A stretch of 64,000 nt of DNA from Pseudanabaena sp. PCC 7367 (GCF_000317065.1 NC_019701.1:4040001-4104000); one strand, 5' to 3'; numbered from the stretch's first letter, positions 1-10,130 are shown. A program made the numbers and translations. Notes: generated by a model from the sequence alone, not told the origin.

Positions 1-1
1 T

Positions 2-802
2 GGTTCGGTTTTCCCCGCCGAAGCCCGGATCAGCCTGTTTGAATCCGTTGGCGAAACCCTTGAGCTAGCCTTGGTACGAGATATTAGCGATCGCCTTACG
101 GCTGAACGTGCCCTCCGGCATCTAGCTGAAATTGGCGAACTGGCAACCATGATTGTACATGAAGTTCGCAATCCCCTCACTACGGTTTTGATGGGTTTGA
201 ATTTCTTTAAAAGGTTAGAGCTGGAGCAAGCTGCCCTTAAACGACTGAATCTTGCATCTAGTGAAGGCGATCGCCTAAAGCGATTACTCAACGAGATTTT
301 GCTCTATGCGAAGGAACCTTCCCTGGAAAAGGAATATATTGAAATTGGTGCTTATGTAGAAAAGATTCTCGAAACTTTGCAGGACAATCCCACGGTAATG
401 TCCCATCAGATCCAATTCACAACCGTAACCACACCATTATTCGTAAAAGCGGATGCCGACAAGATCAAGCAAGTAATTATTAACTTAGTTACCAATGCCT
501 GTGAAGCTAGCCCGATCGGTAGCAAGATTAGCGTTACAATTGAACCCGATCGTGCTGCAGTTCCGCCCTGCTGTGTTTATATAAATGTTCAGAATGGTGG
601 CGAGCCGATTCCACCCGCAGTTTTACCCAAGCTAACTAAACCTTTCTTTACCACCAAGTCAGCGGGGAATGGCCTGGGATTAGCGATCGTATCGCGGATT
701 ATTGAGGCGCATAACGGCGAACTGGTAATCACTTCGACTGAGGCAAAAGGAACTGTGGTACGGGTGCAATTACCGATCTCAACCAATGCAAACCAGAATT
801 AG
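2..802 (+). CDS. Sensor histidine kinase, C-terminal part (N-terminus outside window)
   Basis: This is the transmitter half of a two-component histidine kinase. The reading frame is open from base 2, so the protein begins before the window. The first residues (VFPAEARISL) look like the end of a PAS domain. The H-box is IVHEVRNPL with the phosphorylated His encoded near 158-160. It is followed by the N-box NLVTNACEAS, an atypical G1 box (VQNGGEPIP instead of DxGxG), the F-box region PFFTTK and the G2 box GNGLGLAI. PAS-linked kinases of this type often carry this G1 form. No response regulator gene follows. The next gene is on the opposite strand. The input signal cannot be inferred from what is visible. 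Confidence 0.9.
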   Translation, partial: GSVFPAEARISLFESVGETLELALVRDISDRLTAERALRHLAEIGELATMIVHEVRNPLTTVLMGLNFFKRLELEQAALKRLNLASSEGDRLKRLLNEILLYAKEPSLEKEYIEIGAYVEKILETLQDNPTVMSHQIQFTTVTTPLFVKADADKIKQVIINLVTNACEASPIGSKISVTIEPDRAAVPPCCVYINVQNGGEPIPPAVLPKLTKPFFTTKSAGNGLGLAIVSRIIEAHNGELVITSTEAKGTVVRVQLPISTNANQN

Positions 803-867
803 GCCCCATGAGTTTGTATGTTTAATGTTTTTCGATCGTGCTGATTGCAATGCTGAACATGCAAAAA

Positions 868-1269
868 TTAGGACTGCTGTTTTTTACCCCGCTTAATTAC
901 TTCTTGAATTGTCAACAGAAATATACCCAATGCTACTACGCCAAAGATCATGGTTGCACCAGTGCCCAGGGCTAATAGAAAAGTTCTGACGGTTGTGCTC
1001 ACTCGCATCGCCAGGGTATTACTACTGGTGATAGGATTTTGGGCTAATTTCACCGCAACGCTGTTGGTAAAGAAATATAACCCCACGGCGATCGCCCCTG
1101 CCATTAATACGCCACTGAGATTTTGAATCACCATACTCATCGTGCTAGGTGGTGCTTTTGGTTTCTCCTGGGCGGTCTTAGTCTTATTTATCACATTTTC
1201 TGCTGATGTTGCTTCCTGCTCTAGATCTGATTCAGGGGCAGGAATGGCGGGACTATTTTCTTGACTCAT
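868..1269 (-). CDS. DUF3082-type two-helix membrane protein
   Basis: This 133-residue protein has a charged, Pro/Glu-rich N-terminal 45 residues, then two hydrophobic helices (about 50-70 and 95-122) separated by a polar loop, and ends in a basic tail (KRGKKQQS). This layout matches the cyanobacterial DUF3082 family as I know it. That assignment is from pattern memory, not a search. The likely location is the thylakoid or plasma membrane and the function is unknown. It converges with the kinase gene upstream and faces away from the methyltransferase at 1577. Confidence 0.75.
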   Translation of the reverse strand: MSQENSPAIPAPESDLEQEATSAENVINKTKTAQEKPKAPPSTMSMVIQNLSGVLMAGAIAVGLYFFTNSVAVKLAQNPITSSNTLAMRVSTTVRTFLLALGTGATMIFGVVALGIFLLTIQEVIKRGKKQQS

Positions 1270-1576
1270 GGGAATTAATCTGGCTCAAAGTTGTAAACTG
1301 CGATGTTGATAATCAGATCAATCTACTAGGGCTGTAATTGATTGATCCGGATCTAATCATATTCTAATTTCTAATTCAGTTGCAGTTTGCCCAGATTCTC
1401 CGGGTTAGCTATTAGTGTATAATGTTGGATTTCCCAGGATTAGCATGGTGTTGAGGCTTCTTTAGCAATTGAGCCATCGGTAGGAATTAAATTGATGAAT
1501 TTTGCCATCCACTTGCTATGCACCTGATCTAATTTAAGATATTTGGGTATGCAAATTAGCGGCTAAGGAGATTTAG
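1270..1576. other. Divergent intergenic region, no gene seen
   Basis: This AT-rich spacer separates two divergent genes. AAGGAGATTTAG at 1564-1575 is a good Shine-Dalgarno for the methyltransferase start at 1577. I see no RNA gene or repeat. Confidence 0.5.
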
Positions 1577-2257
1577 ATGGGACTGAAATTAAAAGATATT
1601 GTACCCTGGGGACGATCGCTAGCCGAATATATGCGCATGTTCGACCTCAAGCCAGTTGAGTTGGAGCTGCATATTCTCGATTGTGCCAGTGGGCCAGCTA
1701 GTTTTACGGCAGAGATGACCAAAATGGAGCATGATGCGATCGCCTGTGATCCAATCTATAGTTTTTCGGCCTCGGAAATTGCCGATCGGATTGATGAAAC
1801 CTATGAGGTGATTATTACGGGCGTAAAGGCAAATTTAGATAGTTATGTGTGGGGTGAAATTCAATCTCCCAATGAGCTGGGTCAGGTGCGGATTACTTCG
1901 ATGCGGAAGTTTTTAGAGGATTATGCAATCGGGCTCAAGGCGGGGCGTTATGTGACTGCTGAGCTGCCAAACCTGCCATTTAGCGATCGGCAATTTGATC
2001 TGGCCCTATGCTCGCATTTTTTGTTTAGCTATTCGGAGTTGTTGTCGTTGCAGTTCCACATCGAAGCGATCGAGGAAATGTGTCGGGTAGCTGGCGAAAC
2101 CCGCATTTTCCCATTGCTGGATATTTCTGGCGAGCCTTCACCCTGGTTGGAACCGACGATCGCGGAGTTGCAAAAGAGGGGAATGAAAACGGAAGTCAAG
2201 ACGGTGAGTTATGAGTTTCAACCGGGTGGCAACAAAATGCTTCGGGTAAAGATTTAA
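1577..2257 (+). CDS. SAM-dependent methyltransferase-like protein
   Basis: The 226-residue protein looks like a class I methyltransferase. Near residue 35 is a motif-I-like glycine loop (LDCASGPASF). CDPIYSF follows as a possible acidic post-I motif, and a late block reads LPFSDRQFDLALCSHFLF, the typical core strand region of Methyltransf_11 proteins. The substrate is unknown. The ATG at 1577 is chosen because AAGGAG lies 7-12 bases upstream. The gene is monocistronic, with about 300 bp of spacer on each side. Confidence 0.7.
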   Translation: MGLKLKDIVPWGRSLAEYMRMFDLKPVELELHILDCASGPASFTAEMTKMEHDAIACDPIYSFSASEIADRIDETYEVIITGVKANLDSYVWGEIQSPNELGQVRITSMRKFLEDYAIGLKAGRYVTAELPNLPFSDRQFDLALCSHFLFSYSELLSLQFHIEAIEEMCRVAGETRIFPLLDISGEPSPWLEPTIAELQKRGMKTEVKTVSYEFQPGGNKMLRVKI

Positions 2258-2565
2258 CTTAATACTTAGGTTTAGAGTGGCCAAAAGAACTAGAAGTTAA
2301 GCTTTTAAGGTGGGGGCTAAAGGACTAGTTAGTTAAACAAGCCATAAGTTGCGAAAGTGTTAATTAATAACGATCGCAGCATCAAATTAATAAACAAATG
2401 TAATAAAAATATCCCAGCCTTAAACACCAGAGTTAAAATTAAGAAGGGTTAACCCGCGCTCCTAAACCTACCAGGATTGTTACTCGGAGGATATGTCTTC
2501 TTTGTGTGCGTTCTCAGTTTCAGGGGACTTAAATAATATGCAATCTAAAGAAAAGGAATAGGGTT
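2258..2565. other. Long 5' region of ppsA, no gene seen
   Basis: This 308-bp AT-rich spacer precedes ppsA. AAAAGGAATAG at 2553-2563 is a plausible ribosome binding site. There are small inverted repeats such as GGGTTAACCC at 2447-2456, which could be an operator, but no riboswitch class was recognised. Confidence 0.4.
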
Positions 2566-5007
2566 ATGACTACTACCGTAGATCAGTTTGCCACGGCTAA
2601 TCTTAATAAAGAAACAGCATTAGTGCTTTGGTTTGAACAAGTTGGCATTGCCGATGTGCCCTTGGTAGGTGGCAAGAATGCCTCCCTGGGGGAAATGATT
2701 CAAGAACTAACGCCTAAAGGAGTAATTGTTCCCAATGGGTTTGCCACCACCGCCTATGCCTATCGACAATTTATTAGTGAGGCAGGACTGGAAGCTAAGC
2801 TAAGAGAACTATTTGCAAATCTAGATGTAGAAGATGTCGAGAACCTGCGATCGGTTGGTCGGCAGGCGCGATCGCTACTGCTAGAGACTCCTTTCCCCGC
2901 TGCGCTGGAGACAGAAATTATTGCTGCGTATCACCAGCTTTGCGATCGCTATGGCGCTAACACAGATGTGGCGGTGCGATCGAGTGCCACAGCTGAAGAC
3001 TTACCCGATGCCAGTTTTGCGGGGCAACAGGAAACCTATTTAAATGTGCATGGAACCAGGGCGGTGCTTAATGCCTGCCATCGTTGCTTTGCTTCAATTT
3101 TTACCGATCGGGCTATTTCCTATCGCACCATCAAGGGCTTTGACCATTTTAATGTGGCTCTCTCGGTGGGCGTGCAAAAAATGGTACGTTCCGATCTGGC
3201 CGCTTCAGGGGTAATGTTTTCGATCGATACGGAAACTGGATTTAAGAATGCTGCCCTGGTTACGGCTGCCTATGGCCTGGGTGAGAATGTGGTGCAGGGT
3301 GCGGTTAATCCAGATGAATATTTTGTGTTTAAACCGACGCTCCAGCAGGGCTTCCAGCCAATTTTGACCAAGCGCTTGGGCACGAAAGAAATCAAAATGG
3401 TCTATGACTTGGGCGGCAGCAAGATGACCAAAAATATGTCTGTGCCCGTCAGCGATCGAGTTAAATATGCAATCAACGATGCAGAAATTCTCCAACTAGC
3501 CAAATGGGCTTGCATCATTGAAGACCACTATTCCCAGGTGCGCGGCATGTTCACACCGATGGACATTGAATGGGCTAAGGATGGTATTACTGATGAGCTG
3601 TTCATTGTTCAGGCGCGGCCAGAAACAGTGCAATCACAAAAATCAGGGAATATTCTCCGCAGCTATCACCTCCAAGCAGAGGGGGAGATTGTAGCGATCG
3701 GTCGAGCTGTAGGTGAGATGATTGGTCAGGGTAAAGCGCGAGTCATTTTAGATGTACACCAGGCAGCCCAATTCCAAGCTGGCGAAGTGCTGGTTACCAA
3801 TCGTACTGATCCAGACTGGGAACCGATCATGAAAAAAGCCAGTGCGATCGTGACCAATCAAGGGGGACGCACCTGTCATGCGGCGATTATTGCCAGGGAA
3901 ATGGGGATCCCAGCGATCGTTGGCTGTGGGGATGCCACCAGCAAAGTCAGTCCTGGCCAGGAAATCACAGTTTCTTGCGCCGAAGGTGAAGAAGGTCGAA
4001 TCTATGCTGGTTTGGTTCCTTTCAAGGTGAAAGAAGTAGAGCTAGGCAATCTACCACGCACCCGCACCCAAATTTTGATGAATGTGGGTAATCCAGAGGA
4101 AGCCTTTGGTCTGGCCAGTATTCCCTGCGATGGTGTGGGCTTGGCTCGGTTTGAGTTTATTATTGCCAATCATATTAAAGCGCATCCACTGGCTTTATTG
4201 CATTATGACGAACTGACTGATGAGGCGGTAAAGCAAGAGATCGCAACCCTCACAGCTCTATATCCCCATAAGCCTGATTTCTTTGTAAATAAGCTGGCTC
4301 AAGGAATAGCGATGATCGCAGCGGCCTTTTATCCCAATCCAGTGGTAGTGAGAATGTCTGACTTCAAGAGTAATGAATATGCGAACCTACTGGGAGGGGA
4401 GCAATTTGAGCCCAAAGAAGAAAATCCGATGATCGGTTGGCGTGGGGCATCCCGCTATTATGACGATCGCTACCGGGAAGCCTATGCCCTGGAATGTCAG
4501 GCACTCAAGCAAGTGCGTAATCAAATGGGTTTGACCAATGTAATCCCGATGATTCCGTTCTGCCGAACTCCCGACGAAGGACGTAAAGTGTTGGCAGAAA
4601 TGGCTAAGCATGGCCTGGTGCGGGGTGAGAATGATTTGCAAGTATATGTGATGTGTGAGATTCCTAGCAATGTAATTTTAGCCGATCAATTCAGTGAAGT
4701 ATTTGATGGGTTCTCGATCGGCTCAAATGACCTGACCCAACTCACCCTGGGATTGGATCGGGATTCTTCCCTGGTGGCACATATTTTTGATGAACGGAAC
4801 CAGGCCGTTAAAGATATGGTGCGGATCGTGATCGAGAAGGCTAAGCGGAACAATCGCAAAATTGGCATTTGTGGTCAGGCTCCCAGTGATTACCCTGAGT
4901 TTGCCCGCTTTCTGGTTGAACAGGGTATCAACTCGATCAGTCTTAATCCTGACTCGGTGTTGAAGACGCTACTGGAGATCGCCAAGGTGGAGGGGGTGAG
5001 TTCCTAA
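2566..5007 (+). CDS. ppsA: Phosphoenolpyruvate synthase
   Basis: PEP synthase converts pyruvate, ATP and water to PEP, AMP and phosphate, a gluconeogenic step. At 813 residues it has full family length. The N-terminal PPDK-type nucleotide-binding domain begins GGKNASLGEM near residue 35. The central swivelling domain carries the phosphorylated His (GGRTCHAAIIARE, about residue 438). The C-terminal PEP/pyruvate barrel ends with the active-site Cys in IGICGQAPSD (about residue 769) and includes GSNDLTQLTLGLDRDS. All key residues are present. It is free-standing and converges with menE, with only 4 bp between the stop codons. No regulatory protein (PSRP) gene is adjacent. Confidence 0.97.
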   Translation: MTTTVDQFATANLNKETALVLWFEQVGIADVPLVGGKNASLGEMIQELTPKGVIVPNGFATTAYAYRQFISEAGLEAKLRELFANLDVEDVENLRSVGRQARSLLLETPFPAALETEIIAAYHQLCDRYGANTDVAVRSSATAEDLPDASFAGQQETYLNVHGTRAVLNACHRCFASIFTDRAISYRTIKGFDHFNVALSVGVQKMVRSDLAASGVMFSIDTETGFKNAALVTAAYGLGENVVQGAVNPDEYFVFKPTLQQGFQPILTKRLGTKEIKMVYDLGGSKMTKNMSVPVSDRVKYAINDAEILQLAKWACIIEDHYSQVRGMFTPMDIEWAKDGITDELFIVQARPETVQSQKSGNILRSYHLQAEGEIVAIGRAVGEMIGQGKARVILDVHQAAQFQAGEVLVTNRTDPDWEPIMKKASAIVTNQGGRTCHAAIIAREMGIPAIVGCGDATSKVSPGQEITVSCAEGEEGRIYAGLVPFKVKEVELGNLPRTRTQILMNVGNPEEAFGLASIPCDGVGLARFEFIIANHIKAHPLALLHYDELTDEAVKQEIATLTALYPHKPDFFVNKLAQGIAMIAAAFYPNPVVVRMSDFKSNEYANLLGGEQFEPKEENPMIGWRGASRYYDDRYREAYALECQALKQVRNQMGLTNVIPMIPFCRTPDEGRKVLAEMAKHGLVRGENDLQVYVMCEIPSNVILADQFSEVFDGFSIGSNDLTQLTLGLDRDSSLVAHIFDERNQAVKDMVRIVIEKAKRNNRKIGICGQAPSDYPEFARFLVEQGINSISLNPDSVLKTLLEIAKVEGVSS

Positions 5008-5011
5008 CTAT

Positions 5012-6739
5012 TCATAACCTATCTTTTTGCTCAATTAGTTCTCTAAGTTTCTGCCGATCGATTTTCCCTGAAGCTGTCCGGGGCATTGCTGAGATAATAG
5101 CGATCGCCTTGGGCAGCTTATAGCGAGCTAAATTATGGGTCTGGCAGAACTCCCTTAATGTCTCTAAGGTAAGACTGGGCTCAAGCTTGGTATCATTCCC
5201 AGCATCATTTACGATCGCCACGGTAACCTGCTGCCCCCATTCTGGACAGTCTGTACCAATTACGCAGAATTCCTTGAACTTTTTAAGTAAAGGATGATTT
5301 GCCAGCAATGCTTCAACTTCGGCAGGATAAATATTCTCACCGCCGCTAATAATCAAATCATGACGACGATTGACCACATATAGAAATCCTTCTGAATCCA
5401 AACAACCAAGATCACCGGTGGAGAACCAGTCCTGGTCATGTTTTGAGCCAGATTGATCGATTGCTTTTTGAATGGATGGGAATGTCCGTATTGAATTATT
5501 TAGGTAACCGATCGTAACGTTCGTCCCCCTGACCTGAATCTGGCCAATCTCGCCTGACGGTAATTCGTAACTAGGCTTACTATTGAAATTACTGTGCTGT
5601 TTGCTGATTTCTTCTTGAGGATTAATCGCATCGATCGCTATGATCCGAATTTGATTGCATAGCAACGATCGGCCAGCGGAACCGATTTTAGATTTTGCCT
5701 CAGTGGGAGTAAGGGTCGCCACCTGCGAAGCTGCCTCGGTGAGGCCATAGGTAGGAGCGATCGGTAAATCTAACTCTAAACATCTTTGCCATAGTCTTTT
5801 ATCCACAGGCGCTCCCCCCAGCAGGATTGTCCGCAATTTTTGCCAATGGGAAAGGGAAGACTCAAAAGTAGCATTCGCCATAATTCGCTTCAGCATCGTA
5901 GGAACTAATGAAACGATCGTAATAGGCTGATTTGCGATCGCCTCAATTACCTGTTCCTGCTCAAACTTTGGTTGTAAAATCAAGGCGCTGCCATAAATCA
6001 CACTGCGCCAGACAATTGCCAAGCCCCCCACATGAAACAGGGGCAAACAGACCAGCCAACGATCGCAGTCTGGTTCGATGCCTAAATTAAACGCCGCTGC
6101 CGTAGCACTAAAAAAATGATTGCCATAGGTAAGCTGCACCGCCTTCGGTTTTCCGGTTGTACCAGAGGTATAGACGATCGCTTGCACTACCTTAAGATCG
6201 ATATTTGCATTATGTTCTAGTAGATTAGAATGCTGTAAAGCATAAGTATTTTTGAGTTTAAGATTTTTGTTTTTAGGATTAGACTTGGATTCATAATCGT
6301 GGTTCTGATCCGGTTTTGTTGTCAGGTTTAGTGAGTCGATCGCAATCGCTTTTAGATTTACATCCTGATCTAATTGAGAACTTGTGATCACAATCGCTTC
6401 TGTCCCCGTTGTTTTATTTAGCTGATCATAAATCAACCAAGAAGAACCGCTGTGCCCTAACTGCCAGCTTATTTCCACGGCGCTCAGACGAGTATTTAAA
6501 AAAACTGCGATCGCACCAATCCTGGCCAAAGCATGGATCAAGAATACATATTCCGATCGATTCGCCATCAAAACCGCTACATAATCCCCAGGCTTGATGC
6601 CCTGCTTAATTAATAGTCCAGTTAGTTCCGTTACCTGCTCAGCTAATTGAGCATATGTCCATTCCTTTTGCTCGAATACTAAAGCCAGACGATCGCCCCT
6701 TTGGATCACCCTTTGGCCTAGCCAATCAGGTACTATCAC
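5012..6739 (-). CDS. menE: o-Succinylbenzoate-CoA ligase (MenE)
   Basis: This is a member of the acyl-adenylate-forming family. The P-loop is YTSGTTGKPKA (residues 190-200), A8 is the DLGCLD/YVVNRRHDLIISGGENIYP region, and the C-terminal catalytic Lys is in RTASGKIDRQKL. In cyanobacteria MenE activates o-succinylbenzoate for phylloquinone, the photosystem I quinone. Its 575 residues exceed the usual 450-490, partly because of a polar Asn/Lys-rich insertion at about residues 138-180. The GTG start overlaps the ppk2 stop as TAGTG, which implies translational coupling. No other men genes are nearby, so another acyl-CoA ligase role is possible. Confidence 0.85.
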   Translation of the reverse strand: MIVPDWLGQRVIQRGDRLALVFEQKEWTYAQLAEQVTELTGLLIKQGIKPGDYVAVLMANRSEYVFLIHALARIGAIAVFLNTRLSAVEISWQLGHSGSSWLIYDQLNKTTGTEAIVITSSQLDQDVNLKAIAIDSLNLTTKPDQNHDYESKSNPKNKNLKLKNTYALQHSNLLEHNANIDLKVVQAIVYTSGTTGKPKAVQLTYGNHFFSATAAAFNLGIEPDCDRWLVCLPLFHVGGLAIVWRSVIYGSALILQPKFEQEQVIEAIANQPITIVSLVPTMLKRIMANATFESSLSHWQKLRTILLGGAPVDKRLWQRCLELDLPIAPTYGLTEAASQVATLTPTEAKSKIGSAGRSLLCNQIRIIAIDAINPQEEISKQHSNFNSKPSYELPSGEIGQIQVRGTNVTIGYLNNSIRTFPSIQKAIDQSGSKHDQDWFSTGDLGCLDSEGFLYVVNRRHDLIISGGENIYPAEVEALLANHPLLKKFKEFCVIGTDCPEWGQQVTVAIVNDAGNDTKLEPSLTLETLREFCQTHNLARYKLPKAIAIISAMPRTASGKIDRQKLRELIEQKDRL

Positions 6740-7620
6740 TATTCCTCACTTTCCAGCATCATTCTGGCCTGGATCAAATGATGGCGGTGATCGTCGCTCA
6801 TCTTAGGATAATGCAACTTCAGCTTTTCTAACTTCTTCACAATGATTTTTGCCACCACCAAGCGCGTAAACCACTTGTGATCGGCCGGAATAATATGCCA
6901 GGGAGCCCATTTGGTGCTGGTGTGGTTAAACACATCTTCATAGGCATCATTGTACTCATCCCAGAATTGGCGTTCCTGCACATCAGCAATATGGAACTTC
7001 CAATTTTTTGCGGGGCGATCGATCCGTGCCAAAAATCTCTTCTTTTGTTCCTGTTTCGACAAGTGCAAAAAGAACTTCACTACCACCACGCCATTATTAG
7101 TTAAATAGTGCTCAAAGTTATTAATATCCTCAAATCGCTGCTGCCAGATCTTTTGATCTACTAGTTTGGTGGGTAGCTTTTGCTTGCCTAAAATTTCTGG
7201 GTGAACCCGTGCGATCAAAACTTCTTCATAGTAAGAACGATTAAAAATCCCAATCCGGCCACGCTCCGGCAGGCACTTCATCGATCGCCACAAAAAAGTA
7301 TGATCCAGCTCTTCGTCAGAAGGAGCCTTGAAGTTGAAAACCTGGCAGCCTTGCGGATTCACTCCCGACATCACATGCTTAATCGTACTATCCTTACCCG
7401 CCGCATCCATTGCCTGGAAAATCAGCAAAACCGCATATTGGTCATGGGCATAAAGCACATCTTGATATTTAGCTAATTGCTTTACTCCGGCATCTAACTG
7501 AGCACGAGCAGCTTTTTTATCTTCATAGCCATTGGTAAACCCAGGGTCAAAGTTGCTTAGTTTAACCTTGGCGTTGGGTTTAACTACAAAACTATCGAGG
7601 TTGAGTTTTTTAGCTGCCAT
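6739..7620 (-). CDS. ppk2: Polyphosphate kinase 2 family protein
   Basis: PPK2 enzymes transfer phosphate between polyphosphate and nucleotides (ADP, AMP or GDP). The single-domain 293-residue protein has the Walker-A-like AMDAAGKDS (residues 70-78), the following GVNPQGCQVFNFKAPS block, and the lid/Walker-B region GRIGIFNRSYYEEVL. These match the one-domain PPK2 type. Nucleotide specificity (class I, II or III) cannot be settled by eye. It is the first gene of a two-gene unit with menE, joined by a one-base stop/start overlap. The stretch upstream to 8046 is non-coding. Confidence 0.93.
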   Translation of the reverse strand: MAAKKLNLDSFVVKPNAKVKLSNFDPGFTNGYEDKKAARAQLDAGVKQLAKYQDVLYAHDQYAVLLIFQAMDAAGKDSTIKHVMSGVNPQGCQVFNFKAPSDEELDHTFLWRSMKCLPERGRIGIFNRSYYEEVLIARVHPEILGKQKLPTKLVDQKIWQQRFEDINNFEHYLTNNGVVVVKFFLHLSKQEQKKRFLARIDRPAKNWKFHIADVQERQFWDEYNDAYEDVFNHTSTKWAPWHIIPADHKWFTRLVVAKIIVKKLEKLKLHYPKMSDDHRHHLIQARMMLESEE

Positions 7621-8046
7621 GATCGAGAAGTTAAATTGACATAAATTCGAGATTAAATAGACTTAAAGAGGCGATCGAGTAAATAAAACAAATTTAGCTT
7701 GATCCAGCCAGTGAATGGATAAGTTAGTCTGTGGCCTTCTAAAAGCTTTGCCCAGGCAATCAGGAAGAGGATATATATTTATCTTGTCCTCCCAAAATCT
7801 TTGAGTCCTGTAGCTTATTATCGCCTGAGCGCTCAAGGGGTAAAGAATTTTGCAATTATGCTTTAGGGATCTAAGTTTTCTGGGTAAACGATCTAGTACA
7901 AACACCTAATATCAGAATTAAGACTATTCGGCTTAAATGGATCTTATCGATAGGAAGAATCCAACCCAATGCTTGAACTAACCCAATATTCAAGATATTC
8001 AAGCTTGTCGCTGAACCAGTGGGAATGAATAATTAAGCTCTAAATC
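7621..8046. other. Divergent intergenic region, no convincing gene
   Basis: This spacer separates the divergent ppk2 and pentapeptide genes. One short open frame on the minus strand (7663-7905) has no credible start signal or recognisable product. No RNA structure was found. Confidence 0.4.
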
Positions 8047-9069
8047 ATGCCAGATGCCAGACCAAAGTTAGGCACCGATCGCCAAGTTGCCGATCTTCTC
8101 TTGCGTACCTATGCGGCAGGAGAGCGAAATTTTGTGGGTTTAAATTTGGGCAAGGTAAATCTCAATCAAGCAAATCTGGTTAATGTGGTGCTGAGCAACG
8201 CTTGTTTAGATCATGGCGATCTGGGTAAGGCAAATCTCAATGGTGCATGTTTGCAGGGGATAAGCGCGATCGCTACTTATTTCGGTGGGGCGCAATTAGT
8301 TGGTGCAGATTTGGATAATGCCACCATGCCGCGATCGAGCCTCAACAAGGCAAATCTCCGCAACGCCAACCTAGCCGGAGCAAATCTCAATGGTGCTAGT
8401 TTAATTGGGGCTGATCTTACTGGTGCTAATTTAGAGGGGGCTTTTTTGGTCAAAACCAATCTTAGCGGTGCGAATCTGGCTGGGGCAAATTTAACCAAGG
8501 CGATCGGTTGCGAAGCCTCATTGATCAGAGCCAACCTGAGCAATGCCAATTTGAATTGTGCCAACTTCACCAATGCGAACCTAGAAGAAGCGATCCTGAT
8601 TGCTGCTTTCCTGCTCCGTGCCAATTTCAGTAATGTCAACTTGACCAGGGCAAGATTGATGGAGGCTAACTTAACCCAAACTAATCTACGTGGTGCTAAC
8701 ACCACTGGAGCCATTTTTAAACCTGAACAGTTGCCACCTCAGCCTGATCACAAGCAAATTCAATTACTTCAAGTGCGATCGAGAAATGGTTTGAATGGTA
8801 CAAAATCCAATTCCCTTAGCCAACCAATTAATAATAATGGTACAACCGCGCCACAGCCATTAATTGCAAAAACAGCAGCAAGCAGTTCGGCCAAGGAGAT
8901 CAAAGTCTGCCGAGAACCACCCAAACCAGTGATGCCGCGATCGAAGGGGTGGCAGGTGATCGCCAAGCCCAAAGGCCAAACTAAAACAACACCAAATCCA
9001 CCAAATCATAAACCCAGACTGCGGGTAAAGACGAAGTTGCAAAGCAAGCCAGCATCAGACTCGAATTAG
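8047..9069 (+). CDS. Pentapeptide-repeat protein with basic Pro-rich tail
   Basis: Residues from about 27 to 222 are continuous pentapeptide repeats of the A(D/N)Lxx type (for example LAGANLNGASLIGADLTGAN). They should form a right-handed four-sided beta helix. Residues 225-340 are different: polar, Pro/Lys/Arg-rich and probably disordered (KPRLRVKTKLQSKP near the end). There is no signal peptide, so it is likely cytoplasmic. Pentapeptide proteins are abundant in cyanobacteria and mostly of unknown function. The basic tail could bind nucleic acid or membrane; that is speculation. The gene is free-standing. Confidence 0.9.
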   Translation: MPDARPKLGTDRQVADLLLRTYAAGERNFVGLNLGKVNLNQANLVNVVLSNACLDHGDLGKANLNGACLQGISAIATYFGGAQLVGADLDNATMPRSSLNKANLRNANLAGANLNGASLIGADLTGANLEGAFLVKTNLSGANLAGANLTKAIGCEASLIRANLSNANLNCANFTNANLEEAILIAAFLLRANFSNVNLTRARLMEANLTQTNLRGANTTGAIFKPEQLPPQPDHKQIQLLQVRSRNGLNGTKSNSLSQPINNNGTTAPQPLIAKTAASSSAKEIKVCREPPKPVMPRSKGWQVIAKPKGQTKTTPNPPNHKPRLRVKTKLQSKPASDSN

Positions 9070-9266
9070 CGATCGCTATGGTATTACTCTGAACTAATCG
9101 CTTCTATTCACTCGGGCAGCGCAAGTTACAGCAGGCTTTAGCACGTGCTGGCGATATAATTGCCGATCAAAGGGGTAAACCGACTGACCGGCCAACTCTG
9201 CGCTGGGTATTTCAGTATTTCAGTGTTTAGAGAGAAGAAAATGAACTCACGGCGGCTGAACCAAAT

Positions 9267-10130
9267 CTAATTGTTAGAGCTATCAGCCTCTCTGACTAAC
9301 TCATCAGCGATCAGCACCGGCTTATTGGTAAGTTCTACTTCGAGTTTACGTTGCAGGTCAAGATCCCAACCAAGTTGGAACTCTTCATTAATTTCAGTCA
9401 CAATGAAGGGACGCAGTTGCCCACTTACGGCTACAACCTCACCAGAACTAGCCGCATCTTTATTAGTTAGATCGATTACCAGCACAGCTTCTTCGTCGAT
9501 CAATTCATTCTCTCTGAGCATGAAGGAATTCAGGCTGACGATTCTACCGACCTGTCCTTGTAGGGAAATATCTTGGCCGTAGAACTCAGTTGGGTTATCT
9601 GCCACTTCCTCGATCGCAGGGGCGGCATGGATCGAAGAAGCCATAATTACAGGCTTGCCTTCATAGGTTTTGAGGCGATCGATAGTTAAATCCCAATTGA
9701 TTCTGGTATCAAGGTCGGTTACAAAAAAGCGCTTAACTTCACCTGTCGCCCTTACCGAGATTGTATCATCAGGGAATGCGAAGTTCTCGCCTGTATCATT
9801 GATAACTAAAATCTCTTCGCCGCCGAATAGACCATTATCGCTGATAATAAACGAATCAGTGGTAAAGCGTTCCTTGATATCACCTGTAATGGTTATAGTA
9901 TCATTCAAATATTGATCAAGTTGTGCATTGGTATCTACAGCACTGGCTTCGATCGGCTCTGCTGCCATTGCCGCGCCAACCCTAGGTTTGTTAATCCTTT
10001 GACAGCCCATCAATCCTATACTTGCGGCCGTAAATGCTAATACACCAACGCTTAACCTCTTCATTAACTTATTATGACTATGTTGATGATTAGATTGCTT
10101 GATTAGATTGTTATTAGTCAAGTAATTCAT
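9267..10130 (-). CDS. Putative lipoprotein with two OB-like repeats
   Basis: The 287-residue protein has a long polar start, a hydrophobic stretch and the lipobox LMGC (Cys43), so it is probably a lipoprotein. Two similar halves follow. Each contains a block like DTITITGDIKERFTTDSFIISD / QDISLQGQVGRIVSLNSFMLRE and ends in ILVIND or VLVIDL, which suggests tandem OB-fold repeats. The start at 10130 is supported by AAGAGGT about 11 bases upstream. Met23 is an alternative with a more usual leader length but a poor ribosome site. Function unknown; it stands alone. Confidence 0.75.
   Translation of the reverse strand: MNYLTNNNLIKQSNHQHSHNKLMKRLSVGVLAFTAASIGLMGCQRINKPRVGAAMAAEPIEASAVDTNAQLDQYLNDTITITGDIKERFTTDSFIISDNGLFGGEEILVINDTGENFAFPDDTISVRATGEVKRFFVTDLDTRINWDLTIDRLKTYEGKPVIMASSIHAAPAIEEVADNPTEFYGQDISLQGQVGRIVSLNSFMLRENELIDEEAVLVIDLTNKDAASSGEVVAVSGQLRPFIVTEINEEFQLGWDLDLQRKLEVELTNKPVLIADELVREADSSNN

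Noticed and set aside
7663-7905. Open frame of 80 codons on the minus strand upstream of ppk2
   Set aside because: No credible start signal and no recognisable product; most likely chance.
8277-8714. Long antisense frame of 145 codons in the pentapeptide gene
   Set aside because: It arises because the repeated codons of the pentapeptide gene avoid stops in this frame; the product is a low-complexity artefact.
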